Source of the DNA: Psychrobacter immobilis | Lineage (GTDB): Bacteria; Pseudomonadota; Gammaproteobacteria; Pseudomonadales; Moraxellaceae | Length of the DNA: 64,000 nucleotides | Assembly (NCBI RefSeq): GCF_904846175.1 | Contig: NZ_CAJGZM010000001.1 | Location: forward strand, 124,001-188,000 | Direction of reading: 5' to 3' | In this document: piece after piece, positions 1 to 8,061 of the stretch | How positions within the stretch are numbered: the stretch's first letter is position 1 | Layout of the letters: every line of letters begins with the position of its first letter | Notes under the pieces: generated by a model | The model's database searches: none | The model's input: only the letters and a program-made list of their open reading frames with translations | What the model was told of the DNA's origin: nothing | Position numbers and translations under genes: made by a program

Positions 1-2487
1 GATATCAGCCGCGTTTTTGGTGATGTTGGTAGTGTTGGTTGCGATACTACCACTAAGATCATTAGCTATTACATAAAGCTGACCACCATTAACAGCATCT
101 TTACTATCTTTTGTAATATCTCCATCCATAAGATTGGTAATCTTAGTGTTATTAGCATTAATACCAGCTACGGTGACACTAGGTCCACCTACAATCGTTA
201 AACCATTGTTATTGAAGGTGTTAGCGCCTGCTTTTATACTATCTACACTAAGATTGGGATTCAGGTCAAAACTAACATCATTACTATCAGTAGTTTTAGA
301 GAGAACAATATTGCCATCAGTGTTATTTAGATCAACGCTATCGCCACCTACTACTTTGCTAGCGTTAGCACCTTGGGCACTGATTCCCCAGCCTTTACCT
401 AATGCAAAAGTTGTAGCCTCTAACTGTCCAACAGTAGCAGCGTCAGTAAAATCAATACCTGCCGCTACGTTTGTAATTCTATTGAAACCGTTGTCAATAC
501 CTTTATTTGAAATAATAACATCGCCAAAGGTTGCACTATCAAGACTAGTTAAGTCTTTAGCAAGTTTGATTGTTAAAGTACTGTTTGTATCATTAGCCAC
601 TACGCCAATGTTGTTACCAGAAGCGAGATTATCCAAGTCAGTTTCGCCGCCTTGAATGGTAAGCTTCTGACCAAGTTTACGATTAACAGTCGTCATGCTA
701 TTGTCACCAGTAAAATCAAGACCTAAAGCAATATCAGCACTGTTTTTATCTACTGCTATGTTTGTCGCATATAACTGGCTACCGTTAATCGCATCAGTGC
801 TGCTCTCATTAACCGCACCACTACTAACATGCTTTATCTGACGCTCATGTCCTTCCGAGCCAACAGATACTTGAGCACCAACTCCCTGCGCCGCTCCAGC
901 GATATCGTACTCTACGCCACCAACGGTCATTTTCTCTTCTTTGGTTGCATCGGTGATTGTGGTTGAGCCTGCACCTAGTGCCACTGAGCCCTTTTTACTT
1001 GCTGAAGAGCCCATACCAAAGGCAGAAGATGCATCACCTGATGAGCTTGAACGCACACCCACAGCTGTGGAGAGGTCTCCTTCGGACTGTGCTTTGACAC
1101 CAATGGCGACAGATGCTGCACCAACTGATTCAGTATGTCCAGTATATGGAGTAGCTGAATTTTCTATAAGATCACCACCTGTATAATACTTAAACGTATC
1201 ATTTACTCCAGCAGTTTTTGAGGCATCATCTAAATCATCACCACCGATGGCGATGGAAGAGTGGCCGCTTGATTCAACGTTTGCACCAATGGCGATAGAT
1301 TGCTCTCCACTTGCTGTGGTGTTCTGACCACTCTCTCCGCTACCAATTGCTATTGCTTGTCCACCAGTCGCTGATGCATTGCCACCCATAGCCATGGCGT
1401 TTGGTTTGGTTGCACCCAAGTTATCAGCATTGCCAACCGCACTTGAATTCACACTATAGTACTTGGTTTTATTAGCGACGACTGTGTTAGATAAGCCTCT
1501 TAGTTGCGCCACATTCACCGCATCACTGTCTTTGGTACCAGCGGCTAGATTGACGATCTGACGATTGCCGTCTTTAGCATTGCCAAGAGAGACAGCACCA
1601 AGGCTTGTGCTGTTAGTCGCTGTGATAGCAGCTTTGTCTGCGACACTAGCATTTGTTGGCGCAAAGCCTAGTGCACCACCTGTAACGTTAGCCACTGATC
1701 TTGAACCTAGAGCTACACCATCATCTATGATGGACTGAGCACCAGCACCTAATGCGAGTGAACCTTTTGCTACTGCGGATGAGCCCACACCAAACGCTGA
1801 CGAGGCAGTACCGGCTGCACTTGAATGTATGCCAATCGCTGTTGCTAGGTTACCAGCAGACCGAGATTTAGCACCCATTGCTATGGAGGCTGCTCCACCT
1901 GCTTCAGTGTATCCTCCATAATTGTCACTGGTGTTTAGTAAGTCTCGACCAGCATAGTCATTGAAGGCTGCGTTTACACCGCCACTATTGAATGCTCCAG
2001 TAGATAGTGTGCCGTCAATATTGGTTTTTGAGGCTGTATCTAGATCATCGCCACCAATGGCGATAGAGGATGCCCCTTTTGATACTGTGTTAGCACCAAT
2101 GGCGATAGACTGCTCTCCATTAGCAGTGGTGTTCTGACCACTTGAACCGCCACCAATGGCTATGCCTTGACTACCTAAAACTGTGGCATTTTTACCTATA
2201 GCAATGCCATGAAGACCTCCTGTTGTAGCATTAATTCCGCATTTTATCTCTGTACTAGCGTCGCAAGGTACAGCAATCGCCTGCATACTAAATCCAGCCG
2301 TCACTAACCCCAACCAGATAGTGGTTATACGAAAAATACGGGTAGATGAAAGAGTGCATGTGGTATTGATAGTAGCGTTTGAGCTCACGCTAGATTTTGA
2401 CGATTTACCACGCGCTTTAGCGTACTCAGAAACTGCCATAAAGCAGTTTAAAGACGCATTCCATATGACTTTATAATTCCGGTTCAT
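1..2487 (-). CDS. Trimeric autotransporter adhesin (type Vc), N-terminal part, cut by the left window edge
   Basis: The frame starts at an ATG at 2487 behind a GGGAG ribosome site and stays open for 829 codons to base 1, so the stalk end and membrane anchor are missing. The start MNRNYKVIWNASL, followed by VSEYAKARGK, is the extended signal peptide region typical of large trimeric autotransporters; a hydrophobic stretch follows at about residues 52-72. The mature part is built of YadA-like head repeats with many SIAIG or SIAMG units. Neck-type motifs DAVNVAQL, DAINGSQL and DAATVGQL separate head from stalk segments. Two homologous head modules lie at about residues 108-249 and 378-508. Members are outer-membrane surface fibres that bind host cells, matrix or abiotic surfaces; the ligand cannot be read from sequence. 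Family assignment is very sure. Confidence 0.95.
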   Translation of the reverse strand, partial: MNRNYKVIWNASLNCFMAVSEYAKARGKSSKSSVSSNATINTTCTLSSTRIFRITTIWLGLVTAGFSMQAIAVPCDASTEIKCGINATTGGLHGIAIGKNATVLGSQGIAIGGGSSGQNTTANGEQSIAIGANTVSKGASSIAIGGDDLDTASKTNIDGTLSTGAFNSGGVNAAFNDYAGRDLLNTSDNYGGYTEAGGAASIAMGAKSRSAGNLATAIGIHSSAAGTASSAFGVGSSAVAKGSLALGAGAQSIIDDGVALGSRSVANVTGGALGFAPTNASVADKAAITATNSTSLGAVSLGNAKDGNRQIVNLAAGTKDSDAVNVAQLRGLSNTVVANKTKYYSVNSSAVGNADNLGATKPNAMAMGGNASATGGQAIAIGSGESGQNTTASGEQSIAIGANVESSGHSSIAIGGDDLDDASKTAGVNDTFKYYTGGDLIENSATPYTGHTESVGAASVAIGVKAQSEGDLSTAVGVRSSSSGDASSAFGMGSSASKKGSVALGAGSTTITDATKEEKMTVGGVEYDIAGAAQGVGAQVSVGSEGHERQIKHVSSGAVNESSTDAINGSQLYATNIAVDKNSADIALGLDFTGDNSMTTVNRKLGQKLTIQGGETDLDNLASGNNIGVVANDTNSTLTIKLAKDLTSLDSATFGDVIISNKGIDNGFNRITNVAAGIDFTDAATVGQLEATTFALGKGWGISAQGANASKVVGGDSVDLNNTDGNIVLSKTTDSNDVSFDLNPNLSVDSIKAGANTFNNNGLTIVGGPSVTVAGINANNTKITNLMDGDITKDSKDAVNGGQLYVIANDLSGSIATNTTNITKNAADI
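962..2165 (-). repeat. Duplicated head module inside the adhesin gene
   Basis: Two copies of a roughly 400-base coding unit lie at about 1741-2165 and 962-1355, offset by about 810 bases. Both contain GQNTTA.GEQSIAIGAN, SSIAIGGDDLD and SSAFG.GSSA.KGS.ALGAG in the same order. The linker after GGDDLD differs in length and sequence. A neck motif (DAVNVAQL) sits between them, so the duplicated unit is head plus neck. Confidence 0.85.
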
Positions 2488-2815
2488 GATGTATACTCCC
2501 TTACAGACTTATGTGATTTGAGAAATCAAAAGTAAAATCCATTTTTAGAGAGCTGATATGACAAAATAAAACGGGGTATAAATTCATAGGATAAAAGCCA
2601 TACTTCAGGGAATGTTACCAGTAACAACACTTAACTAACAGTACGCCTTTTTTTGTAAAATCATTATTACTCTCTGTATATTATTATTAATGAATATACA
2701 GAGAGTAACAATACCATTCGTCGGAGATTTATTACCGTTCATCATATATATGTTAAATATTGAATATATTTAAATAGTAGAGTTTTTATTATTGATTTCT
2801 TATTGCTAATTAGCG
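2488..2815. promoter_or_regulatory. Adhesin upstream region with two inverted repeats
   Basis: This 328-base, A/T-rich spacer lies upstream of the adhesin start and downstream of the histidine kinase stop. TGTTAC-CA-GTAACA at 2613-2626 is a perfect 6-bp inverted repeat about 125 bases from the adhesin start. A 16-bp perfect inverted repeat with arms 2667-2682 and 2693-2708 lies further up. No convincing sigma70 hexamer pair was identified. Confidence 0.5.
2667..2708. repeat. 16-bp perfect inverted repeat with 10-base loop
   Basis: The arm TTACTCTCTGTATATT at 2667-2682 is matched by its exact reverse complement at 2693-2708, and pairing resumes for three bases beyond one mismatch. There is no T-run directly after either arm, so it is not a standard intrinsic terminator. 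It may still end the kinase transcript or serve as an operator. Confidence 0.7.
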
Positions 2816-4375
2816 TTATTGAATAGGCAGCACTATCTGTACTACTAAACCTTGAATACCATCTTGGCGATTATGAACACTAATTTGACCTTTATGTGCC
2901 ATCACTACTGCGTGAACGATTGCTAATCCCAATCCATAGCCGCCTGTTTCCCTGTGTCGCGCACTATCAAGGCGTACAAATGGCTGAAAAATACGCTCTA
3001 AATCTTTTTCTCCTACCCCGCCACCCTCATCTGTGATAGCGATTGCAAGGGCATCTTTTCCATTATCGAACCGTTTTTTTGTGACTTCAGCGGTGACTGT
3101 TGAGCCTGATGATGTGTGCATAAAAGCATTACGGATAATATTTTCAAGGGCGCTATGCAACTGTTCTTGATTGCCAATCACAGTCAAAGACGCACCAGAT
3201 GATGACGATAATAAAACATCGGGCGGCGTCCACTGCCAGCGCACATTTTTATGTTGAAACTCAAAACAGACATCTTTGCCAATTTCAGTGATGAGTTCAA
3301 CAATATTTACGGCATCATTTTCTAAATTATCGATGGTATATTGCTGCATTTGTAGCGACTGAATATGAATAATTTGCTCAATCAGCTCATTCATACGTGC
3401 CGATTCTTTATCGATACGGTCGAGGTAGCGGCTGGCATTGGGCGCAAAGTCACGCGTCAGCTCAGTAGCAACATCAAGACGTGCCAATGGCGAGCGTAGC
3501 TCATGAGAGATATCACTTAACATCTGCTTGCGTGCAAGCTCACTATCCGCCAAGCGCGTCGATAATTGAGCAACATCTTTTGCTAATAGTCCTAGCTCGT
3601 CAGAGCCCATCTCTGATAAATGGGTATTGGGTTGATAGTCGCCATCGATCATACGGTGCACGGTATCTTGCACCTGACCGATGCGCCGAGTCAGCGTACG
3701 ACTGAGCCAAAAGCAGACCAAAGTACTAAAGAGGATAATCAGCAGCAAACGCACCGTGAAATTACCGCGTTGTAGCTCTAAAATGTCGGCAAAACGTAAA
3801 TGCGGGCGCAATTGTATAATGGCCGTTTGGCCGTCCGGCAAATCTACGGTTAAATCTGCCAGTTCTGGGCGATTATTAGGGTCAAAAATCACTTCTCTAT
3901 TCGGCATCGCTGGATGCAGAATTTCATTAATGAAAGAAGGCTTTTCATAGGCGCTGTCATTTTTATTATTAGGCGCTCTACGATTGTCAGACATAGCCTG
4001 TGATGGCAAGTCACGCTCCACTTCCTGACCGTTTGTTTGACGCTCTTCTCTATAACGATAACGCGGAAAAATAATAGCGCCCTGCTCATCGTAAATTCTA
4101 ATTTGACTCATCAACCGTCGGTCTTGCCGGTATAGCTGTCTGACTGCCAATAAATCACCCGCTTGTAGCGCCGCAACCACTTCTTGACGCTTGAGTAACA
4201 GACTGTCAATTTGCACGTCCATCCGAGCGCTGAGCTCTTTGCCATTGAGCCAACGTTCTACCACAACAGAGATGATAGAGGTGATGAGTACAGTCAATAA
4301 TAGACTGAGAAATAGCCGCCAAAATAGTGTCATTCTTGGCTTAAATGTAGAAGTAGGCATCGATGAGTCCGTCAT
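2816..4375 (-). CDS. CpxA-like sensor histidine kinase
   Basis: This 519-residue inner-membrane kinase has a membrane segment at about 17-39, a periplasmic sensor to about 206, a second membrane segment at 207-226, and a HAMP domain at about 227-280. The phosphorylated His is H291 in SDISHELRSPLARL. The ATP-binding part shows the N box (ENIIRNAFMH), G1 box (DEGGGVG) and G2 box (GYGLGLAIV). It overlaps the upstream response regulator by one base (TAATG), indicating translational coupling. The order regulator-kinase with a divergent Spy/CpxP-type gene matches enterobacterial cpxRA-cpxP, and the SHELRSPLARL box resembles CpxA. RstB- or BfmS-like kinases are the main alternative. It is somewhat longer than E. 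coli CpxA. Confidence 0.88.
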   Translation of the reverse strand: MTDSSMPTSTFKPRMTLFWRLFLSLLLTVLITSIISVVVERWLNGKELSARMDVQIDSLLLKRQEVVAALQAGDLLAVRQLYRQDRRLMSQIRIYDEQGAIIFPRYRYREERQTNGQEVERDLPSQAMSDNRRAPNNKNDSAYEKPSFINEILHPAMPNREVIFDPNNRPELADLTVDLPDGQTAIIQLRPHLRFADILELQRGNFTVRLLLIILFSTLVCFWLSRTLTRRIGQVQDTVHRMIDGDYQPNTHLSEMGSDELGLLAKDVAQLSTRLADSELARKQMLSDISHELRSPLARLDVATELTRDFAPNASRYLDRIDKESARMNELIEQIIHIQSLQMQQYTIDNLENDAVNIVELITEIGKDVCFEFQHKNVRWQWTPPDVLLSSSSGASLTVIGNQEQLHSALENIIRNAFMHTSSGSTVTAEVTKKRFDNGKDALAIAITDEGGGVGEKDLERIFQPFVRLDSARHRETGGYGLGLAIVHAVVMAHKGQISVHNRQDGIQGLVVQIVLPIQ

Positions 4376-5076
4376 TACAGCACCAGCTGATAACCTTTAC
4401 CACGAATCGCCTTGATAGACTCATCATGAAAAGGTTGGAGTTTTTTACGCAGGCGAGATACATGCACATCAAGGCTGCGATCGAACGGCTGCAGTTCACG
4501 CTGTAAGACATTTTGTGACAGCCATGCTTTACTTACCACCTCGCCTTTTTGTTTGAGGAGCGCCAACAATAAATCGAACTCCGTACCAGTCACTTGTAGC
4601 TCAACGCCATCTATTTGACAGATACGCTGATTTTGGTCCAAATGCAGGCGACTCTCTGGCAATGGCGTATGCTCTGACGAGGCTGCACCCAAGGCGGTAA
4701 TACGGCTGCGTTTAATCACCGCGTTAATACGTGCCAGCAGCTCACGCGGGTTACAAGGCTTGGTAATATAATCATCTGCGCCAAGCTCCAGCCCAATAAT
4801 GCGATCAATCTCCTCGCCTTTTGCGGTCAACATAATGACAGGAATATCGCTAATCGCTGGCAGCTGACGCAGGACACTGAGCCCATCTATCTTTGGCATC
4901 ATAATGTCCAGCACCAATAAATCATAAGGCGCACTGTCATGCATCGCTACTTTTAAGCGTTCTATGACCGCCTCGCCATCATGGACACAGTCACAGCGAA
5001 TACCGTGATTATGCAAATATTCTTGCAACAGTTGGCTCAACTCTTCATCATCGTCACCCAATAAAATATTTGGCAT
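4375..5076 (-). CDS. CpxR-like response regulator, OmpR family
   Basis: This 233-residue protein has a receiver domain with acidic pocket D8-D10 and phosphoacceptor D57 (LVLDIMMPK), then a winged-helix DNA-binding domain of OmpR type ending at the last residues. GEEIDRIIGLELGADDY closely resembles the matching stretch of CpxR, and the length is almost the same as CpxR. I chose the ATG at 5076, six bases after GGAGG. A longer open frame to 5172 adds residues unlike any receiver N-terminus. It is followed directly by the kinase and faces a Spy-like gene, so it probably controls envelope stress genes including that neighbour. Confidence 0.9.
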   Translation of the reverse strand: MPNILLGDDDEELSQLLQEYLHNHGIRCDCVHDGEAVIERLKVAMHDSAPYDLLVLDIMMPKIDGLSVLRQLPAISDIPVIMLTAKGEEIDRIIGLELGADDYITKPCNPRELLARINAVIKRSRITALGAASSEHTPLPESRLHLDQNQRICQIDGVELQVTGTEFDLLLALLKQKGEVVSKAWLSQNVLQRELQPFDRSLDVHVSRLRKKLQPFHDESIKAIRGKGYQLVL

Positions 5077-5417
5077 CTTCATCCTCCACTCATCTCTACT
5101 TTCTTGCCGCTCAGTCAAATGATTCCAAGCATGCCATAGCATGACGCATATTATCAGGCAAGCGCCCATCAATGCGCTACAAACGTTACCTTTCTTAATA
5201 TTTCATAAATGTTCGCAACTTCTAGCTGTCGTATGATAGCCGCTATCAGCAACAAACACTGACGGCAAGTAATGATTCATAGTGGCTATCCGGGACACTT
5301 GCCAATCGTTACTTCTCAGATAAAAAACTGCTTTTCGTAATAAATGCAGTTTGTAACATAAATTTTGTAAAATAAGTAACGTTTGCTCCCTCATTTAAGG
5401 TAACTATTAAGGTAATA
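5077..5417. promoter_or_regulatory. Divergent control region between the response regulator and the Spy-like gene
   Basis: The 341 bases separate two divergently read genes. The decamer GTAACGTTTG occurs at 5376-5385 on the plus strand and again at 5180-5189 on the minus strand, so each copy points toward its own gene. A cluster of GTAAC/GTAAA words is at 5353-5357, 5367-5371 and 5376-5380. CpxR boxes are built of GTAAA words, but the 9- and 14-base periods here do not match the E. coli box exactly. Autoregulation is therefore plausible, not shown. Confidence 0.5.
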
Positions 5418-5951
5418 ATGATGAAAAAATTATTGATAGGCTCAGTACTCGCGATATCTAGCGTCTTAACGGTTACGGGTTGTACCAGTGTCAACGCAAC
5501 CACCGATACTACGCCAGCAACAACGACCAATATGCAAAAGCAGCATAAAGATGGCATGCGTAAAGGTGGCATGAGAGGCCCTATGTCGCAGTTGGATTTG
5601 ACAGCGACGCAGCAGGCGCAAATCAAAGCTATTATGCAAGAAAAATACAGTGGTCACAAAAACGATCGTACAAAACATCAAGCAGAACGCGCGCAAATGC
5701 AACAACAAATGCAGGCGTTGACCAATGCCAAAACTTTAGACACAGCAGCAGTCAATCGTCTAGCCGATCAACAAGCAGCAAAAGCCAAGCAGCGCTTTAT
5801 TGAACGGGTGCAAACCGAGCATGCTATCTCGCAAGTGCTAACGCCTGAACAGCGTCAAAAAATGGCGCAATTAAAATCAGAAAGAAAAGCAAAAAATCAT
5901 CATGGTTCAAAAAATCGTCATATGCATGGCAAGTATCAGCAAGGCATGTAA
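5418..5951 (+). CDS. Spy/CpxP-family LTxxQ protein, predicted lipoprotein
   Basis: This 177-residue exported protein has a short charged start, a hydrophobic core and a lipobox VTGC with the acylated Cys at residue 22. Two LTxxQ-type motifs (DLTATQQAQIKAI and LTPEQRQKMAQL) flank a long helical, Gln- and Lys-rich middle, the hallmark of Spy/CpxP periplasmic chaperones. The C-terminus is basic and His-rich (KNHHGSKNRHMHGK), possibly metal binding. AAGG lies five bases before the ATG. It is divergent from the CpxR-like gene, as cpxP is in enterobacteria, so feedback on the kinase and binding of misfolded envelope proteins are likely roles. E. coli Spy and CpxP are soluble, so the lipobox is unusual. 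Confidence 0.8.
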   Translation: MMKKLLIGSVLAISSVLTVTGCTSVNATTDTTPATTTNMQKQHKDGMRKGGMRGPMSQLDLTATQQAQIKAIMQEKYSGHKNDRTKHQAERAQMQQQMQALTNAKTLDTAAVNRLADQQAAKAKQRFIERVQTEHAISQVLTPEQRQKMAQLKSERKAKNHHGSKNRHMHGKYQQGM

Positions 5952-6021
5952 TTGACTGCTCCTCTTCAATAACAATATGAATGTTTTAATAAGAATATGA
6001 GTATTTAAGGAAGTAGATTAT

Positions 6022-6055
6022 AAAAAAGCGCATCGGTTAGCCGGTGCGCTTTTTT
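6022..6055. terminator. Bidirectional intrinsic terminator
   Basis: A 15-bp stem (AAAAAAGCGCATCGG against CCGGTGCGCTTTTTT, one G-T pair) closes a TTAG loop. It lies between the convergent Spy-like gene and the 598-residue lipoprotein gene and carries a T-run in both directions. Confidence 0.9.
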
Positions 6056-6143
6056 GTTGTCTTTATAAATGTTTAGCAAGCATTTATTTACCGTACTTAA
6101 CACATTTAAATTGATTACAAACCTAGAGTTTAGCTCCCTTCTG

Positions 6144-7940
6144 TTATTCTACCAAGCCGAAACGCTGTTTATACATCGGTAGCATATTAAATAGCGTTTT
6201 GCCCATTGCGGTACCATTACCTTGACGGTAATATTCGCCAAGCTCAGCGCTATATTCTTTTAAATCAATGCTGTTGCTGGCGTTTGGTATCTGACTGTCA
6301 TTCGGTAGGTTGGGAAACGCCTTATCTTGAGCACGGATAGGCATATATTGAGTAAGGGCATCAACAATCAGACTGCTCTTTTCTATGGTTTCTACACTTA
6401 AATCATCACTTAACTCATCACTTGATTCACCACTGGCATCGTTAGGTAGATAGTGGCGACTGTGCTGCCATTGCAACTGACCTCCTTTATCAAAGCCGTA
6501 TAGTTTTTGCACGGGCAGATTTGCAGTAAAGGCCGGTGAGCTTGTTTCTAGTAAATCCGCTTCTTGTGTTCTCAGCATTTTATCATCAGCAAAATCTTTC
6601 ATTTTTACTAAAACTTGTTTGACCATCGATTTACTGGTGATTTTACTATCCGCAGCATAAGTATCATCTTGCGTATCAGAGACACTTTGCATTATCAGCT
6701 CAGGGTATTGCTGAGTGATGAGTTTATAGAAGGTGCCCATATAGTCTTTATAAGCCTGCTCATCGCTCGCGCTACTTTGGACACGGCGAATGATTTTTGC
6801 ACTATTGAGCATGGGTGCTAGCTGCTTTTCAGGTAATTTGGGTGACAGTGCCATCAAAATATTTGGGGCGATAAAATTAAACTGGCTCACATCAGCCTTT
6901 GCATAGACACTGTCTTCTGCTTGAATATGGCTTTTTATTACGGCACGACCAAAATCTTTCGGTAACGTGCCATCATCAAGGGCTATTTTTAACCATTTAT
7001 TTTGCCATTTGGTGCCCAACTTATCATCGGCAAGCTTTAATGTCAGCAAAGCGAAATTGTCTGCCCACAGATAGACGCTAGCGGTTTTAAAATCGATATA
7101 AATAGGTTGATTGATACTACTATGATGGTTACGCGCCAAATACTGCGCACTACCCAGCATGGTAAACTTACCTGCCAGCGGCTGATAAACACCCTGCGCA
7201 TTCATGGACAATGGCTTTAGCAGATAAGCATCCAGTAATTGCGATTTTTTGATATCTAGTGTAGATTTTTTGCTGTCATATTCATTAAATAGCTTTTGGT
7301 AATAAGGTGAGATGGTAGCAACACTGGCTGCGCTAGCAGAATCTATATCAGATGATGCTGGCATCGCGACCTCCGCCGCCGCGTCTACCACGTCCTCCGC
7401 TGCTTCCTCAACTCTATAAGCAGTACTATCATAGTGAACCTCCGCCCATGCTTCATAAGCTGCTGAGCATGCTAGGTACGATTGCTTAAGTGCCTCACGC
7501 TGGGGCGCATAATCAATCGACGTAATCTCTTTTTTCTGTGCTTCTGCTTTTGTTAATAAGGCAGCATAAGCTTGGTCGTGGTTATCTTCGCAATAGCTAT
7601 CAACATCGTCTGATGCCACCCGTTGTGTACTATCGATAGCTGTAAATTGATGCTCATTAATAACCTCAATATTACTATGATAAGCAAAAGACTGCCGGCG
7701 TTGCTGCTGTAATGCGCTGGCTAATGCGTTTTTTGCAACGCTTGGCGCATTATCTGCCTGCAAATTTTTTGATTGGCCAAGATTGGTAGACAAGTTGGTA
7801 GACTGGCAAGCCGTTATCAGTAATGTACTGGCGACCAATGTCATAGAAACCAAAGAGCTTACCGTCATCATTGATTTAGAGCACAAGGTATTTATCTGCT
7901 TCGGTTTATTAATGGATAAGGCCACATTTAATTTTTTCAT
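6144..7940 (-). CDS. Large lipoprotein of unknown function, paralogue of the next gene
   Basis: The protein has 598 residues. After a long polar start comes a hydrophobic segment at about 28-41 and the lipobox ITAC with Cys 45, so it is probably an outer-membrane or periplasmic lipoprotein. AAGGA lies about nine bases before the ATG at 7940; the inner Met codons nearer the lipobox have no ribosome site. An Ala- and acid-rich linker sits at about 176-215. The part from about 275 (HHSSINQPIYIDF) onward aligns by eye with the product of the gene at 8062-10149, including LLETSSPAF against LIEAVSPIS. I recognise no known domain. The two genes are 121 bases apart and probably share a transcript. 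Confidence 0.75.
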   Translation of the reverse strand: MKKLNVALSINKPKQINTLCSKSMMTVSSLVSMTLVASTLLITACQSTNLSTNLGQSKNLQADNAPSVAKNALASALQQQRRQSFAYHSNIEVINEHQFTAIDSTQRVASDDVDSYCEDNHDQAYAALLTKAEAQKKEITSIDYAPQREALKQSYLACSAAYEAWAEVHYDSTAYRVEEAAEDVVDAAAEVAMPASSDIDSASAASVATISPYYQKLFNEYDSKKSTLDIKKSQLLDAYLLKPLSMNAQGVYQPLAGKFTMLGSAQYLARNHHSSINQPIYIDFKTASVYLWADNFALLTLKLADDKLGTKWQNKWLKIALDDGTLPKDFGRAVIKSHIQAEDSVYAKADVSQFNFIAPNILMALSPKLPEKQLAPMLNSAKIIRRVQSSASDEQAYKDYMGTFYKLITQQYPELIMQSVSDTQDDTYAADSKITSKSMVKQVLVKMKDFADDKMLRTQEADLLETSSPAFTANLPVQKLYGFDKGGQLQWQHSRHYLPNDASGESSDELSDDLSVETIEKSSLIVDALTQYMPIRAQDKAFPNLPNDSQIPNASNSIDLKEYSAELGEYYRQGNGTAMGKTLFNMLPMYKQRFGLVE

Positions 7941-7956
7941 TTTCTCTATCCTTGAA

Positions 7957-7990
7957 AGACGTTATATTTTGCTAGACGTTATATTCTGCT
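7957..7990. repeat. Tandem 17-bp direct repeat upstream of the lipoprotein gene
   Basis: AGACGTTATATTTTGCT at 7957-7973 is followed directly by AGACGTTATATTCTGCT at 7974-7990, with one mismatch. It lies 17-50 bases upstream of the lipoprotein start codon, in the spacer to its paralogue. Confidence 0.75.
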
Positions 7991-8061
7991 AAGCATTGTG
8001 CAACGATGATTGATACTGAAAATATATCAGCATATCAGCGCCTATCATCAAACGAGGCTGC

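Noticed and set aside
134..1186. Plus-strand open frames of 173 and 81 codons
   Set aside because: They are antisense to the adhesin gene, whose minus-strand frame has clear family motifs; the plus-strand products are low-complexity mirror images.
5077..5172. Longer N-terminus for the response regulator
   Set aside because: The extra 32 residues do not fit a receiver domain, and GGAGG is correctly placed for the ATG at 5076.
5353..5380. Classical CpxR box
   Set aside because: GTAAC/GTAAA words are present, but their periods of 14 and 9 bases do not match the GTAAA-N5-GTAAA box, so it is reported only as a loose word cluster.
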